Shown here one piece after another: positions 55,101 to 64,000 of a stretch of 64,000 bases of DNA. Under the pieces are notes generated by a model. It made no database searches, was not told the DNA's origin, and worked only from the letters and a program-made list of their open reading frames with translations. Origin of the DNA: Caprella mutica. Taxonomy: Eukaryota; Arthropoda; Malacostraca; Amphipoda; Caprellidae. The position numbers and the translations under genes were made by a program. The DNA lies in contig CANNZV010000843.1 of assembly GCA_947561585.1 (NCBI GenBank), positions 62,001 through 126,000 on the forward strand, read 5' to 3'. Each line of letters starts with the position of its first letter. Within the stretch, counting starts at the first letter, position 1.

Positions 55101-58100
55101 ACTTCTGCCAAGCCGACCAGGGCACGATCTCTCGCATTCTCACACAATGTCCGTCACTACACCAACACAGGACTACACACAACATTCACTCACTGGAGCA
55201 CCTTTGGACCCATCCTCAGGCAGTTATTAAATTCCTGAGTGATGCGGGTTTCCCCTAGGCCCACACACTCCCACACAGTGCCTGGGGGGGCTGAAACCCG
55301 GGGCGCCCCTGGCCGCCCCTCCGTCCCGGCGAGGATGTTGGGGAGGTTAAACAACAACAACAACAACTTCATGCATTCCCATCAGCGATGTTTATCATCA
55401 CAACAAGCCCAATTGTGAAGCTTAAATGACTTATTTTACATAAGTTTTCACTGCAGAGATGAAATTTATAAAATAATTTACTGATTTCTGCATTTTTTAG
55501 GGTTAAAATGAGTAATTTTTGTTCATTCTAAATTCCTAACAGAGTTACTAGTCAATCTGAAATGAGTTATTATTCCACTCTGGTAATTTAGCTGCGAGAG
55601 AAGAGACACATTCTGCAGACCTGAGACTGGCAGCCAATCACAGAGAGCGTGAGAGAGGCATACTTTCTTTCATAGTTATTCATTTTTTTTTTCGATAATT
55701 AGTCAGAGAGCATCAAATTAAAATGACAAGTAGTGACCACATCATTCATAACAAAAAAACACCGAAAACAGAAAACTAATACACAATTTGAGTTATAGCT
55801 ACATCGTGGAGCACGAAATATCAAAACAAAATGGCTGCTTTGTTTACATTTCAACAGAGATGCACGGTTCTGCTGTTTATGATAATGAGTTGCCAATTTT
55901 AATTTTAAATCTAATTTAAGTGCTCATTTGTCGTCTATATTTGTGAAAGATACTTATTTTCACAAATTTGAAGTCGACAATTAATCGGCGACTTAGTACA
56001 TACTCTTGAAGTTTTGAACTAGGTATACTGACGACTTTTGAGGTGTGAATTAAGTTTAGAAACCTGTAAATAACCAGTAAATCACTCATAGATAGTCTCA
56101 AGTGATACACATGCATCAGACATCATGAGATATGATGCATAAGAATGTTTTCAAGTGTAAAATCTTCACTAGGAATTCCTATTTCATCTTAATTGTGGCG
56201 ACCTTGATCCATTTTATCACCTACCTGGCAACTTTCCTGCCACACTTTGAATCATGGGTAAACATAGGAATTAATTAGAAAATAGTCGCCGTATAATTCA
56301 GGAGACTAATTTCTATTTTCTTGGCCTTAATAGTTGCCAGATAAACTTCACAACTTCATGCATCTTTTGCAGACTGGAGTATAGCCTACTTACCTAGGAT
56401 AGGACTGTTGACCCAGTCTGCAGAATGTGTCTCTTCTCCTGCAGAGATTTTAATTTGAGAGACAGTTACTCTCTGACTTTCAGTAACAGATTCAGAATCT
56501 CCCACTGAGTCCCACAGCCAAATTGATGGTAACATAGGAATTAATTCAAAATCTCCAGAGATCTCAAATTTCTAAAATTCAATCATAAACTCCCGCAGAG
56601 AGTCTTGGAAAAATGTTCCATATTCTGCAGACTGCAAGAACTGGTTAACTGTTCTCCAAGAAATCCTCTATTTTGCCTTCTTATTCTCAGTAAAATACAT
56701 GTAAATATAGGAGGAAATTGAAGATTGCTCGCACAGAAAATGTTAAAAATGTCCCATATTCTGCATACTGGGGTCACCATTCCTAAAAGCTGAGCTTGAG
56801 CGGCATACCAATGGCACCGCCGTGCCCCACTGCCCGCACCCAGTCTCAGTCTGCAGAAAATGGGACATTTTTAACATTTTCTGTGCGAACAATCCTTAAT
56901 TTCCTCCTATATTTACATGTATTGTACTGAGAACAGAAGTAAAAATGGAGGATTTCTTGGAGAACACTTAACTAGTTCCTGCAGTCTGGCGTGGCGGCCG
57001 CACCACATATTTACAGGATGGCTCACAAGTGTACGGCGCACCACTGTACGTCCCAGTTTGTATTTGGTGCACTGAACTCCTCTGACTTTCTGAATAATAG
57101 CTACGGCTGCCAACATTTTTCATCACTTTGTCTACCTCAGGACTCAGTCCTCCAAAATTCTTCCAGTATGCCCTCCAAAAATTATTGGTAATATTGGAAT
57201 TAATAGCTAAATATCCTCCGACATTGCAGGAATTTTTTTATTAGAGAAATTGAATATCTGCTGGCATATTGGAATTTGCCACCAAATACAATCTGGTGTA
57301 CGCCACTGCGCCAGACTGTATTTCATGGTAAATTCCACTGAAACAAGGTTCAATTGTTAAAGAGTATTTAATTTTAATTTAAAACTCCCTTGAGATAAGT
57401 TGCTTAAATTAATAGGGCTGCTTTGTACTTGTATCAGTGATCCTAAATAGAAATGATATGAAAGTAAATCTAAGTTCTTGTAGAATCGTCAACATTAACA
57501 GTTAAAATTTGAAACGTAGCAAAGGTTCATAATACTAATTTGTCATTTGACTCGTTTCCAATGCCAGATAATTGGCTATTGCTTCTATAATAACTATGCT
57601 CTGCTCTGATAACCATGCTCTGTTGATAAACATGCTCTGCTCTGATAACTTTCACAAAGATTTTATAAATCCTTTTGTCTTGATTATCTAAAATAAAATA
57701 AATAAATCTATTCATCAGAAAACATCAATTTTTCCAGTAAGGAATTACCAAGTTACAACTTACAAAATGATCAAGAGCATAATAATACAAATTAGTGTCC
57801 AGTATACAGAATATGAGAGATATTATCATGAACAATTTTGAATTAATTCCTATATTTACATTAATTTTACTACACACTTCAGAATTAATACCTAAATTTA
57901 CATAAATTTTACTGTGAACAGGATAAGTGACCTCTACAAACAATTTACCAGTTTCTGCAGACTCAATTAATGTGACAGTTTAATTATCTTATCTCACTAA
58001 TCTAATTCTATTTCTTTCAGGTTTATCCTCCCCACATGACTTACTTGCTCTCTTCAGTGGTGACTATTACATCCCACCATCTATGTCTTCTATTGCCCTA

Positions 58101-60285
58101 TCAGCTGTTCCTGGACCTCTTTTGTGAGTTGTTAAATATCTCTTGCAAACTAATTTGCCATATTCAAACAGACGTATCAAAAGTTAATCAATAATTATTA
58201 TGCTCTTGCTATTAGCTAAGTAGTGCTCTGTAGCTAATCAATTGTTGGGAGATTTTTAAGCATACATTCAATACTGTGGACAAAATTTCTAGTACCTGGT
58301 ATAAATGTAGCTCAATGTTCCTAAAGGATTTATTTTAAATTCCAGTTCCTATAATTAAAGAGGAAGTTCAAGTTTTTTCACAGAAAAATATCCCTTATTC
58401 AGTTTTCTGGTAGCAGTATTTAATCTATTAATCATATGAAGTCTAAAGTTGAATAAAATAGCCTCTACATGATTATTTTCAAATAAATATATCTAGAATG
58501 TAAACTATTAAACTGACCAAAATAAAGTAAACTAATTTAGTTGTTATTTTCAGGGTAAAACTACAAAAACTTCCCCAATTGAATCAAATGGACACTACTT
58601 CAATTTCCATGAATAATGAAGATGAACCAAACATAATTAAACCTGAAAATGAATGTGATAATGTTTCCTATGATAATTTTCAAAATTGTAATAACAATAA
58701 CCATAATGGTTTCATTCCACATGAAGAAATTTCAACTTTCAAGAATATCTCAAAGAGGAATAAATCTTTTAATAGTCAGGAAAACTTGAATGAAAGCTCT
58801 GCAACCTATGAAAGATCAACTAAAAAGAAATTAAAGAAAAAGAAATGTCAATCTCCTACACAAGAAGATCTTTCTATAACAAGTGCCAGTATATTCTTAC
58901 CAGTGAGTAGTCAAGATAATAATTCTATAATTATATCAGATGAAAACTCTCTCAGTGATGATGCCTCTTCAGCTGTTACTGAAAGTATATCCTCAAAAAC
59001 CTGCCTATCTTCTATAGCATGTGTCACTGAAACTTATGAAGAGGCAAATGAAAGCAAGAAGCGTAAAAGAAAACGCAAGCACAATAAGAGGTTGAAGAGG
59101 GAAAAGAAGAGGCTGCTTGATATGATCAGCTCTACCCCAACTTCTGAAGCCAGGCCTGGAAAATTTATCCCTAACCCTATCAATAAATTTGGCTTTATTC
59201 CCAAAAAAGAAAGCGCGGGTATTGTCCCCTTCACTGGAAAGATTACTAAATTTGATGATGACAAAATGGAAGAAAGAAAGTCAGAAAGTTCAAGCGAACA
59301 TGAAATGGAAGAACAGGTAAATGGAGAAAGTTCAGAAGAACAAGAAAAGGAAGATAGTTCAGATCAGGAGGATGATGCTGTTAACGGCAAGGTAATTTGT
59401 GAAAAAATAGCATCCCAGTCAGCAGACCTTGAGAATTGTGATAAACTAATTAAAAATACTATATCCATTCCACCTCCTTCTGTTTATCATTCTGAATCAT
59501 CACCTCAAATCAATTGGAATGATTTTGGTAGTCTTCAAGATCTAAGCACCTCAAATAAGGTCAATGTTTTCAAGTACGAGAAAAAAGGCAAGAAAAAAGC
59601 ATATATTGAAGAACCTACAAGTGAAGTAGAGGTGAAGAAAGTTATTCTCCCACCTAATCCGAAGAGGAAAAGTCATGTGTCCGATGAAGTCAAGTCTGAA
59701 TTTTTCTACTTATCATCAATGGAGAACCTAAGTAACCCTATACTTTATGTGAGAAGTAAACGACTTCCAAAGGTTAATGGCTTCGCAGTAGAGGATAAAG
59801 ATGATAGTAATAAATTAAGTCCTAAGTTAAATATAACCCCTTCTATTGAACAAACTGTCAAGAATGAATCTAAAAATGAACTAGATTTAACTAGCCATGA
59901 CACTGATATTAATTCTACCAATGGATTAGATAGACATTTGGATGTTGAACAAGATTCATCCACTGAAAATAAAATCCCTGATGATAAAGTTGATATTTCT
60001 ACCAACAATATCAACCTTTTAACTATACCATCAGGTGATGGAACAGAAGAGTCTAAGATTAATTCTTGTGATGATTCTGATAAAACTTCAGATCTTACCA
60101 AGAATGAAAATATAACCCTAGAAAATAATTCTTTAGATCTTAATGATAGTTTCACACCAACGTTAGAATCTGATGATAGTCTTGTGAGACCGAAAAGAGG
60201 AATTGTTAGAAGAATGAGACCTAACCCTACTAGACTGTCTGGTCTAGGGATGGTACTGAGAAATCTGAAGAGTAGTAATGAGTAG
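49143..60285 (+). CDS. coil: Coilin-like protein (Cajal body scaffold), three exons
   Basis: Exons 49143-49293, 58021-58123 and 58554-60285. The introns are GT-AG, phases 1 and 2 join exactly, and the product is 661 aa. In other animals coilin is the scaffold of Cajal bodies, where snRNPs mature. Residues 1-~90 look like the coilin N-terminal ubiquitin-like self-association domain: LNLSNFFNDDRKLSILD, then LAKICSLFGI, then DLLALFSGDYYIPPS, then PGPLLVKLQK. Basic clusters at ~175-183 (KKKLKKKKC) and ~253-271 (KRKRKRKHNKRLKREKKR) would act as nuclear or nucleolar signals. A long acidic Ser/Glu/Asp stretch (~320-360) and a Ser-rich disordered tail follow. The C terminus has RPKRGIVRRMRPNPTR. I do not see a clear Tudor-like C-terminal fold. 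The order fits coilin, a fast-evolving family, but the name rests mainly on the N terminus. AATAAA lies 13 bases after the stop. Intron 1 is 8.7 kb, nearly all mobile DNA. Confidence 0.65.
49468..49807 (-). mobile_element. Solo Copia LTR, TSD TTTCT
   Basis: 340 bp, beginning TGTTAGAATTAGGTTAAATA and ending AACTAAAATTTCAACA, in reverse orientation to the LTR at 35333. The 5-bp duplication TTTCT is at 49463-49467 and 49808-49812, as expected for LTR elements. It formed by recombination between two LTRs. It lies in coilin-like intron 1, antisense to the gene. Confidence 0.95.
50075..50330 (+). mobile_element. Family M MITE in the TIR of C2, TSD GCCCAGTC
   Basis: CCAGAATGGAAAACATAAAT to TTATTATTCCACTCTGG, with GCCCAGTC at 50067-50074 and 50331-50338. 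The target octamer is itself part of the CCAGTCTG terminus of C2. Confidence 0.93.
50492..50760 (+). mobile_element. Family B MITE inside C2
   Basis: CCAGTTTGCAGAATATGG to ACATTCTGCAGACTGG. The flanks GAATAAAT and GAATAATA are an imperfect duplication at the AGGAATAAATAG core of C2. Confidence 0.9.
51404..52726 (+). CDS. LINE ORF: 2A-like peptide, PHD-type zinc finger, endonuclease
   Basis: An open frame of up to 443 codons. At 51623-51646 it encodes DIETNPGP, preceded by a hydrophobic LLTLLLSG stretch: the consensus of the 2A ribosome-skipping peptide, with separation expected between G and P. Next is a Cys/His-rich finger (CPSCCSSW, HCVGCNSWTH, CKNC) of PHD-like spacing. A Pro-rich linker follows, then an APE endonuclease: LNILQHNINGI, TIQETKL, GGGGLITLIHK, FNIYIPP, VLGDFNAHD. 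The frame stops at 52726, before the expected SDH block, by a frameshift. The only in-frame ATG upstream of 2A (51395) lies in the target duplication and not in the element. Either initiation is non-AUG or the host site supplies the start. Confidence 0.85.
   Translation, partial: CPGRSLLVVAGRDWTCASLRKTSQLLVLFGGRDQGVSLGQAHLHALHWHQSVFSLVGGYEPAYLPLLTLLLSGDIETNPGPYMCPSCCSSWTRCTGGVHCVGCNSWTHYNIRCSGVRQHGNIPQGWQCKNCHPTHNMTQPHTPTPTPSSPHPTLHPTPGHYRPPLPSSQGRAAGGGAARPPAPLHPPRGGDGGAPILPPPHPIIGRQSPACPPSRGSAGIDTVVRPPVPLHPPHGGGGGTPPIPNPPRAPNIHTRHNKLNILQHNINGIHNKHMELKSLLHKHNIHIATIQETKLTPARLTSKFPGYTTLRLDRPTRGGGGLITLIHKSIPFTNTTTETHARMPHDPTLEIQSTRIQIHKHSYNIFNIYIPPTDSSPPGYQPNLNYINTINNSFVLGDFNAHDTTWLATQHTDTRADTITTQLDNYIIMNDPPHSHTQTF
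52727..55255 (+). pseudogene. LINE reverse transcriptase and C-terminal zinc motif, lightly broken
   Basis: Coding signal continues through small lesions. 52730-53285 holds the end of the endonuclease and a linker (stop at ~53088-53090). 53286-54245 is a long RT frame: GPDGISNKRLKHL, YRPISLLS, QHGFRSQHST, AAIDISKAFDTVPR, DGVPQGSVLSP and the catalytic YADD. A TAA at 54243-54245 is followed directly by the in-frame continuation (SLEDWLETNRLKISANKS; KILGVTLD). The last part shifts frame and ends with RCDFCQADQGTISRILTQC, the C-x2-C...C zinc motif typical after the RT in this group. The lesions are few, so the copy is recent but inactive. Confidence 0.85.
55640..56410. other. Intron 1 sequence, little assigned
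   Basis: AT-rich, with TCGCC/GGCGAC motifs at ~56195-56290 that look like a decayed family H element (AAACATAGGAATTAATTAGA core). No coding signal. Confidence 0.45.
56413..56772 (-). mobile_element. Family B and family F MITEs, overlapping tandem
   Basis: CCAGTCTGCAGAATGTGTC to TATTCTGCAGACTG (B, 56413-56637) is followed without a gap by AAGAACTGGTTAACTGTTC to CATATTCTGCATACTGG (F, reversed). The two share the CAGACTG junction. The target duplication is not clear. Confidence 0.8.
56844..56990 (+). mobile_element. Family F MITE
   Basis: TCAGTCTGCAGAAAATGGG to AGTTCCTGCAGTCTGG, matching 29354-29494. No exact flanking duplication was found. Confidence 0.82.
57053..57296 (+). mobile_element. 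Family G MITE, TSD TGTACGTC/TGTACGCC
   Basis: CCAGTTTGTATTTGGTGC to CACCAAATACAATCTGG. The flanking octamers differ at one base. It contains GGTAATATTGGAATTAATAG, the shared core. A short family C-like fragment (CCAGACTGTATTTCATGG) follows at ~57311. Confidence 0.85.
57795..57962 (-). mobile_element. Family D MITE, degenerate
   Basis: CCAGTATACAGAATATGAGA to CCAGTTTCTGCAGACT. The interior is a clear match to 36418-36596 with several changes. It ends about 60 bp before the exon 2 acceptor of the coilin-like gene. Confidence 0.8.
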
Positions 60286-60425
60286 TAATTGAAAGTAAAT
60301 AAAATATATAATTAGACATAAATCATTTATTTCCAAAGAAATGTAACTTAAACTTCAATTTTGACATTAAGTTTTTGAACCAAGGGCTCTATCTTGTAAC
60401 TTTGTGGTTAATAAAAGAGAAGGGG

Positions 60426-60800
60426 GTTGCCTCCTTTTGACCCTAAACTGTTGTAATTTGGATTATTTATTTTGTAATGTTTATAATTTTTTTAACGCTA
60501 CATGCAGTTTTAGAGGATTGTGCTAGGGTTATGCTATTCAACTAGGTTTTCAACGAGGATTAGATTTTGTGTTTGGTAGATTCTTGGCTTCATTTACTAT
60601 CACCTCTTCATTTTACTCTACCATCAGTCAGTGCAGGCACCGGTGCTTGTGTGTTTTCGTGTCATTCATTGGTAAGTGACTGCATCCATGAGCATTGTCA
60701 CTGATGTCTGTATTCACTTTCCTTTCTGACTGCTTCTTCCAGTCCCTTGTATTCAATTTACTATTCAAGCCTGTGGTTCCTAAGCAAACCCCACTGAAAT
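60426..60800 (-). mobile_element. Family K repeat, one arm
   Basis: The reverse complement matches 1296-1740: GCAGTTTTAGAGGATTGTGC, TTTACTATCACCTCTTCA, CCAGTCCCTTGTATTCAAT and an AGCAAACCCC end. It lies about 140 bp 3' of the coilin-like stop. Confidence 0.75.
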
Positions 60801-61480
60801 AATTGTTTATTCGATTTACTAGTTTTATTAGAAAAATATGTTATTGTAGACTTTCAATTGAAAAAATATAAAAGAAATCATGTTATTATTTTCCTCATTG
60901 TTATATCTATGTGTAAATATAACTTATTTTCTGAAGAAAATTTTTTTTGATTATTTATATTTGAACATTAATTAACGGTAAAAAGTAAAACACTATTTCG
61001 GTCTAATTTTTTTAATGAATAAAAAGGGTAATATTCCTGTGCCAAAAGATGCTAATATACCACGTATAAACTCTTCATTTAATTAGTTTAATTTAATAAG
61101 TTCAATGAATATTTAATAGATATATATATATATATAGAAAAATTCAATTGAATTTCCTTATATTTGAGTCTTATTCCCAATGCTATTAAAATTTGAAATT
61201 TTTATTCAGAACATGGCCCGAATTAATTTTTTTGGTAGTTCAACGTTAGATAAATGACTTTTAAGAAAGAATAAGTTAAAAAATACTTAAAAGTCCAATA
61301 TAATTCGGGAAATAACTTTGGATGATCTGAAATCCTTATGTGGCATAGTCTACATTTATTTGTACGCCTCTTATTGCTAGAATATGGTGATGTTGAACAA
61401 ATTTTATCATCAGTTGATATTTTCCTAAGGTCCTCCCCAGAGGTCGGTCGTTACAGGGTTAAGTAAAATAATTATCTCTT
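60801..61480. other. Intergenic, no gene seen
   Basis: AT-rich, with a (TA)n run near 61120-61133. No support for coding sequence. Confidence 0.4.
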
Positions 61481-61489
61481 GATGAATGA

Positions 61490-62060
61490 CGAAATGTCTG
61501 AACCAATGAGGTGCGTGGTAAACTATGACGTATTACCCATTGGTCCAATCACAGAGTGCGTTCTCGTTACTTGTGACGGAGGGTCAAATAATGCATTGTA
61601 ACTACTTTTGCCGTGAATAATAAGTGGCCTACCTACGATGTTCACTACCTAGATTATACACAGTAGTGACAATCGATATGTTTTTTGCACGTTACGTCAC
61701 CAGATCAACAGGTAATTATTGAATTTATGGTAAATAAACTGAGTGAAGAAGTTGAAACTCACTAGTTACTTCAGTTATAGGTAATTTTCAATGTACCTAT
61801 TTAATGACAGAAACTGATAAATTCCTTAATTTCAATTTTAGTGTGTTGCTCTAATGACGTCACGCACGCAGGAGAGTCAATTGTCAGTATAATTTTCTCG
61901 CTACCTGTAAGTTCAGTAGCCATCAGTCCGCTGTAAAGTGAGGTGTCAGTGTAGCTACTGGCTGCTTTTCGCTCTACTTAATTTATTATCTTTATTAATT
62001 TATTTATAGCAAGATATTGTGACGTAGAAGTGGGTTGGTTTCTTTTCTGGGTTGAGTGCG
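61490..62060. promoter_or_regulatory. Possible promoter or 5' end of a gene extending beyond the window
   Basis: More GC-rich and richer in CpG than its surroundings. It has an inverted CCAAT pair (ATTGGTCCAATCAC at 61538-61551), a consensus CRE/ATF site TGACGTCA in CTAATGACGTCACGCACG (61852-61869), a second GACG/CACC site near 61691, and initiator-like TCAGT words at 61890-61960. This is weak compositional evidence, and no ORF follows in the window. Confidence 0.25.
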
Positions 62061-62975
62061 AAGAACATCGACTTCATTTAATTTATTATTTTATCGTTAA
62101 ATGAATACCTTGAATATATAATATTTAAGTGATAATAGTTTACTATTTATCTAGTAGTGAATCAATTTATTGGAGTGTTTTTTTAATTTAAAAGATATGT
62201 ATTTTATCATTAAAGATTTCTTCTAGTTTTAATGCATTGATTTTCTATTCTTTTAGTTATAGGTATTTAAAGGTTACATAAAATGTTAGGTTTAAGTTTG
62301 CATGTACTTTTTAGATTCATTAACGTATGTATAGAATAACGTTATGCCGTATTATAAAACGAAAATAAAGGAATATATATACTTATAACTAAAGAAATAA
62401 TCAATAATCACACGTACTTTAAAATTTTGTATATCTATTATTCGAAAACCCACTTTTGAGAATATTTTATGATGACATTTTTTTAAATTAAAGTAAATTT
62501 TTGTGTAACATAATTTTTTTTAATCGACAATATTATTTCAAAAATTTATTTATAATATTTTATATAATTTGATATTTTTGATATATATCAATATTTTGAT
62601 ATTTTATTTACTTTATATTTTATACACTTTTACATATTATATCTTTCAATAAGGTATCGGTACCTCTCGTGTTATTAATATTAAAAGTTTACATTGGGTA
62701 AGTTCTAAAAGATATGAAATAGTAACTTATCCAATTTCTTTATCTTGTTAAAACATTTTAAAGTTTAATTATAGCGTGAGTACACACTTCTTATCGATTG
62801 GGTACGTGTGTGTGTGTGTAAGTGTATTCGTGTAAAGGCTTTTTTTTCTGTGGTCGTGTCTTTGGTTCGTGTGGCGGCACTTACATGTCGGTACTATATT
62901 GCACCTCAGGTGAAAATTATAATCACTGATCATCGGTTTTTGATAGATTATTATAGTCTATGATGAAAGATCATC
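62061..62975. other. AT-rich intergenic
   Basis: No gene. Contains a short (GT)n run at 62806-62819. Nothing else supported. Confidence 0.4.
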
Positions 62976-62978
62976 TAG

Positions 62979-63098
62979 GGTAAGTTACGAATTATCGGTC
63001 AGTTTCACATCTTCGGTCATATCAGAAAAAATCTTATATAGTTTTTTCATATATGACCGAAGATGTAGAACTGACCGGTAATTCGTAACTTACCCTGT
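62979..63098. mobile_element. Family I MITE, best copy
   Basis: TAGGGTAAGTTACGAATTAT and CGGTCAGTTTCACATCTTCG at the left are mirrored almost exactly by CGAAGATGTAGAACTGACCG and GTAATTCGTAACTTACCCT at the right. Arms are about 48 bp around a short AT loop. It is the reference for the diverged copies at 16663, 19765, 22330, 25165, 43700, 48345 and ~63480-63600. Confidence 0.93.
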
Positions 63099-63479
63099 CT
63101 ACTGCAATCAATTATTAGACGGAATTCAAATCGTAATTTAAATTTAAAACACTTATCGTCTATCGTCGGACATTTCGACCAAAAATTCTCACATTATGAT
63201 ATTTTACGATATAAACGATCAGCCGATTATAAATTTTTGACTGGGTAATGGATTTTAGAATTACCTAAATATAAGCCTTTTATTTAAATATTTAAACCAT
63301 TACTATTAAATATAAGTACATAATGGCAGTGAAAATATAATAAAAATATCTTAAATCATTTAACAAAATTATCCTTCTATATTTTAAAATATAAACATTC
63401 TTTATCGAAAACGGTATCAAACAATTCTGAATTTTATTCCCTATTTACATTATTACTATAATTATTTATCATCTTTTCT

Positions 63480-63602
63480 AGTTTATATTTTTAACGCTCC
63501 CTGTAATTTTATACGGTAAAAAATTAAATATTATAATTATTGTATATTTTTCTTCATGTGATCGAAAACGTGGAACTGTACAACAACTCAGAACTTACCC
63601 TT
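63480..63602. mobile_element. Family I MITE, right half
   Basis: CGAAAACGTGGAACTGTAC with AACAACTCAGAACTTACCC marks the right end. The left end is decayed. Confidence 0.6.
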
Positions 63603-63784
63603 CACATAATATCTTCAAACATCAAAATATAATAATTTAACATTAATTTAATTTCCAAGCTATTTAAATGACTTGAAAAGCTCTCTATTTAAATTAAATG
63701 CAATGACCTTGACCTTTTTGAAGGTCATATGAAGGACAACAAATGAATAATTATAAGGGAAGATGAAAAGAAAATAATTAGTAC

Positions 63785-64000
63785 TTGCCTAATGATATGG
63801 TTAGTACCTAATGATATGGTTAGTACCTAATGATATGGTCAGTACCTAATGATATGGTTAGTACCTAATGATATGGTTAGTACCTAATGATATGGTTAGT
63901 ACCTAATGATATGGTTAGTACCTAATGATATGGTTAGTACCTAATGATATGGTTAGTACCTAATGATATGGTCAGTACCTAATGATATGGTCAGTACCTA
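63785..64000. repeat. 19-bp minisatellite, >=11 copies, runs off the window
   Basis: The unit is GTACCTAATGATATGGTTA with GGTTA/GGTCA variants. The array continues to the last base, so its true length is unknown. Confidence 0.95.

Larger units (their letters stand above)
51404..55364 (+). mobile_element. Full-length jockey-like LINE with 2A peptide, 15-bp TSD
   Basis: 3,961 bp, flanked by AACTTCATGCATTCC at 51389-51403 and 55365-55379, an exact 15-bp target duplication. It starts TGTCCTGGGAGGAGCC and ends with an AAC-repeat tail. Since both ends are defined and the element contains 2A, zinc finger, endonuclease, RT and a C-terminal zinc motif, it is a full-length copy with a few coding lesions. 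It is C-rich on the plus strand and inserted in the sense direction in coilin-like intron 1. Confidence 0.93.
51351..55583 (+). mobile_element. Family M MITE split by a LINE, TSD TAATTTAG
   Basis: CCAGACTGGAAAACATAAAT at the left and TATTATTCCACTCTGG at the right, with TAATTTAG at 51343-51350 and 55584-55591. The LINE sits in its middle. Confidence 0.93.
51185..55630 (+). mobile_element. Family B MITE split by M and a LINE, TSD CAGCCAAT
   Basis: The left part (51185-51350) and the right part (55592-55630) form one B element flanked by CAGCCAAT (51177-51184 and 55631-55638). It is interrupted by M at a TAATTTAG octamer. Confidence 0.9.

Noticed and set aside
59034..60155. Minus-strand ORFs in the coilin-like last exon
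   Set aside because: Shadow frames opposite a Ser/Asp-rich coding exon.

Overview
This window is animal nuclear DNA: AT-rich, with spliced genes, long introns and dense mobile elements. No bacterial operon signal is visible. The mix of jockey/CR1-type and R1-type LINEs, a Copia retrotransposon and very many small inverted-repeat transposons points to an arthropod, probably an insect. That placement is an inference, and the species cannot be named from the sequence.

Host genes. (1) 14451-15982 (+): a five-exon SPRING1 (C12orf49) homologue of 211 aa, a Golgi/ER membrane cofactor of SREBP processing. (2) 20536-28462 (-): a complete eight-exon PIK3C3/Vps34 of 887 aa, convergent with SPRING1. All catalytic motifs are intact and intron 1 carries a ~1 kb, 29-bp minisatellite. 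(3) 49143-60285 (+): a three-exon coilin-like gene of 661 aa. Its first intron (8.7 kb) holds a solo LTR and two multi-level transposon nests. (4) 42689-43410 (-): four phase-compatible 3' exons of an unrecognised gene, lying inside a candidate 6.7-kb inverted-repeat element. (5) 17624-17881 (-): a small hypothetical ORF. Splice phases of the three main genes were checked by hand and close exactly.

Mobile landscape. 2.6-4.5 kb: LINE tail with a 112-bp tandem repeat. 5.0-9.5 kb: CR1/jockey-like LINE (minus strand) with an in-frame EN-to-RT deletion and an 18-bp minisatellite in ORF1, sitting inside smaller elements. 10.2-14.2 kb: mosaic of MITEs, a foldback element and an element loaded with 22-bp repeats. 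29.9-33.7 kb: broken R1-type LINE split by a 1.25-kb TTAA-flanked element. 33.7-36.9 kb: Copia pol fragment and a 3' LTR that contains three further nested layers. 37.8-48.3 kb: several TIR elements, including two copies of one element family, one apparently split by the 6.7-kb insertion. 49.5-55.6 kb: nested MITEs and a full-length LINE encoding a 2A-type peptide.

The most striking theme is a set of at least eight short element families (called A-H and M below, plus Q). Most begin CCAGTCTG or a close variant, make 8-bp target duplications (hAT-like), share a core near CCTATRTT, and repeatedly insert into or beside one another's ends. Many duplications can be read exactly, so the order of insertion can be reconstructed. 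A second theme is that almost every minisatellite here lies inside a transposon or an intron.
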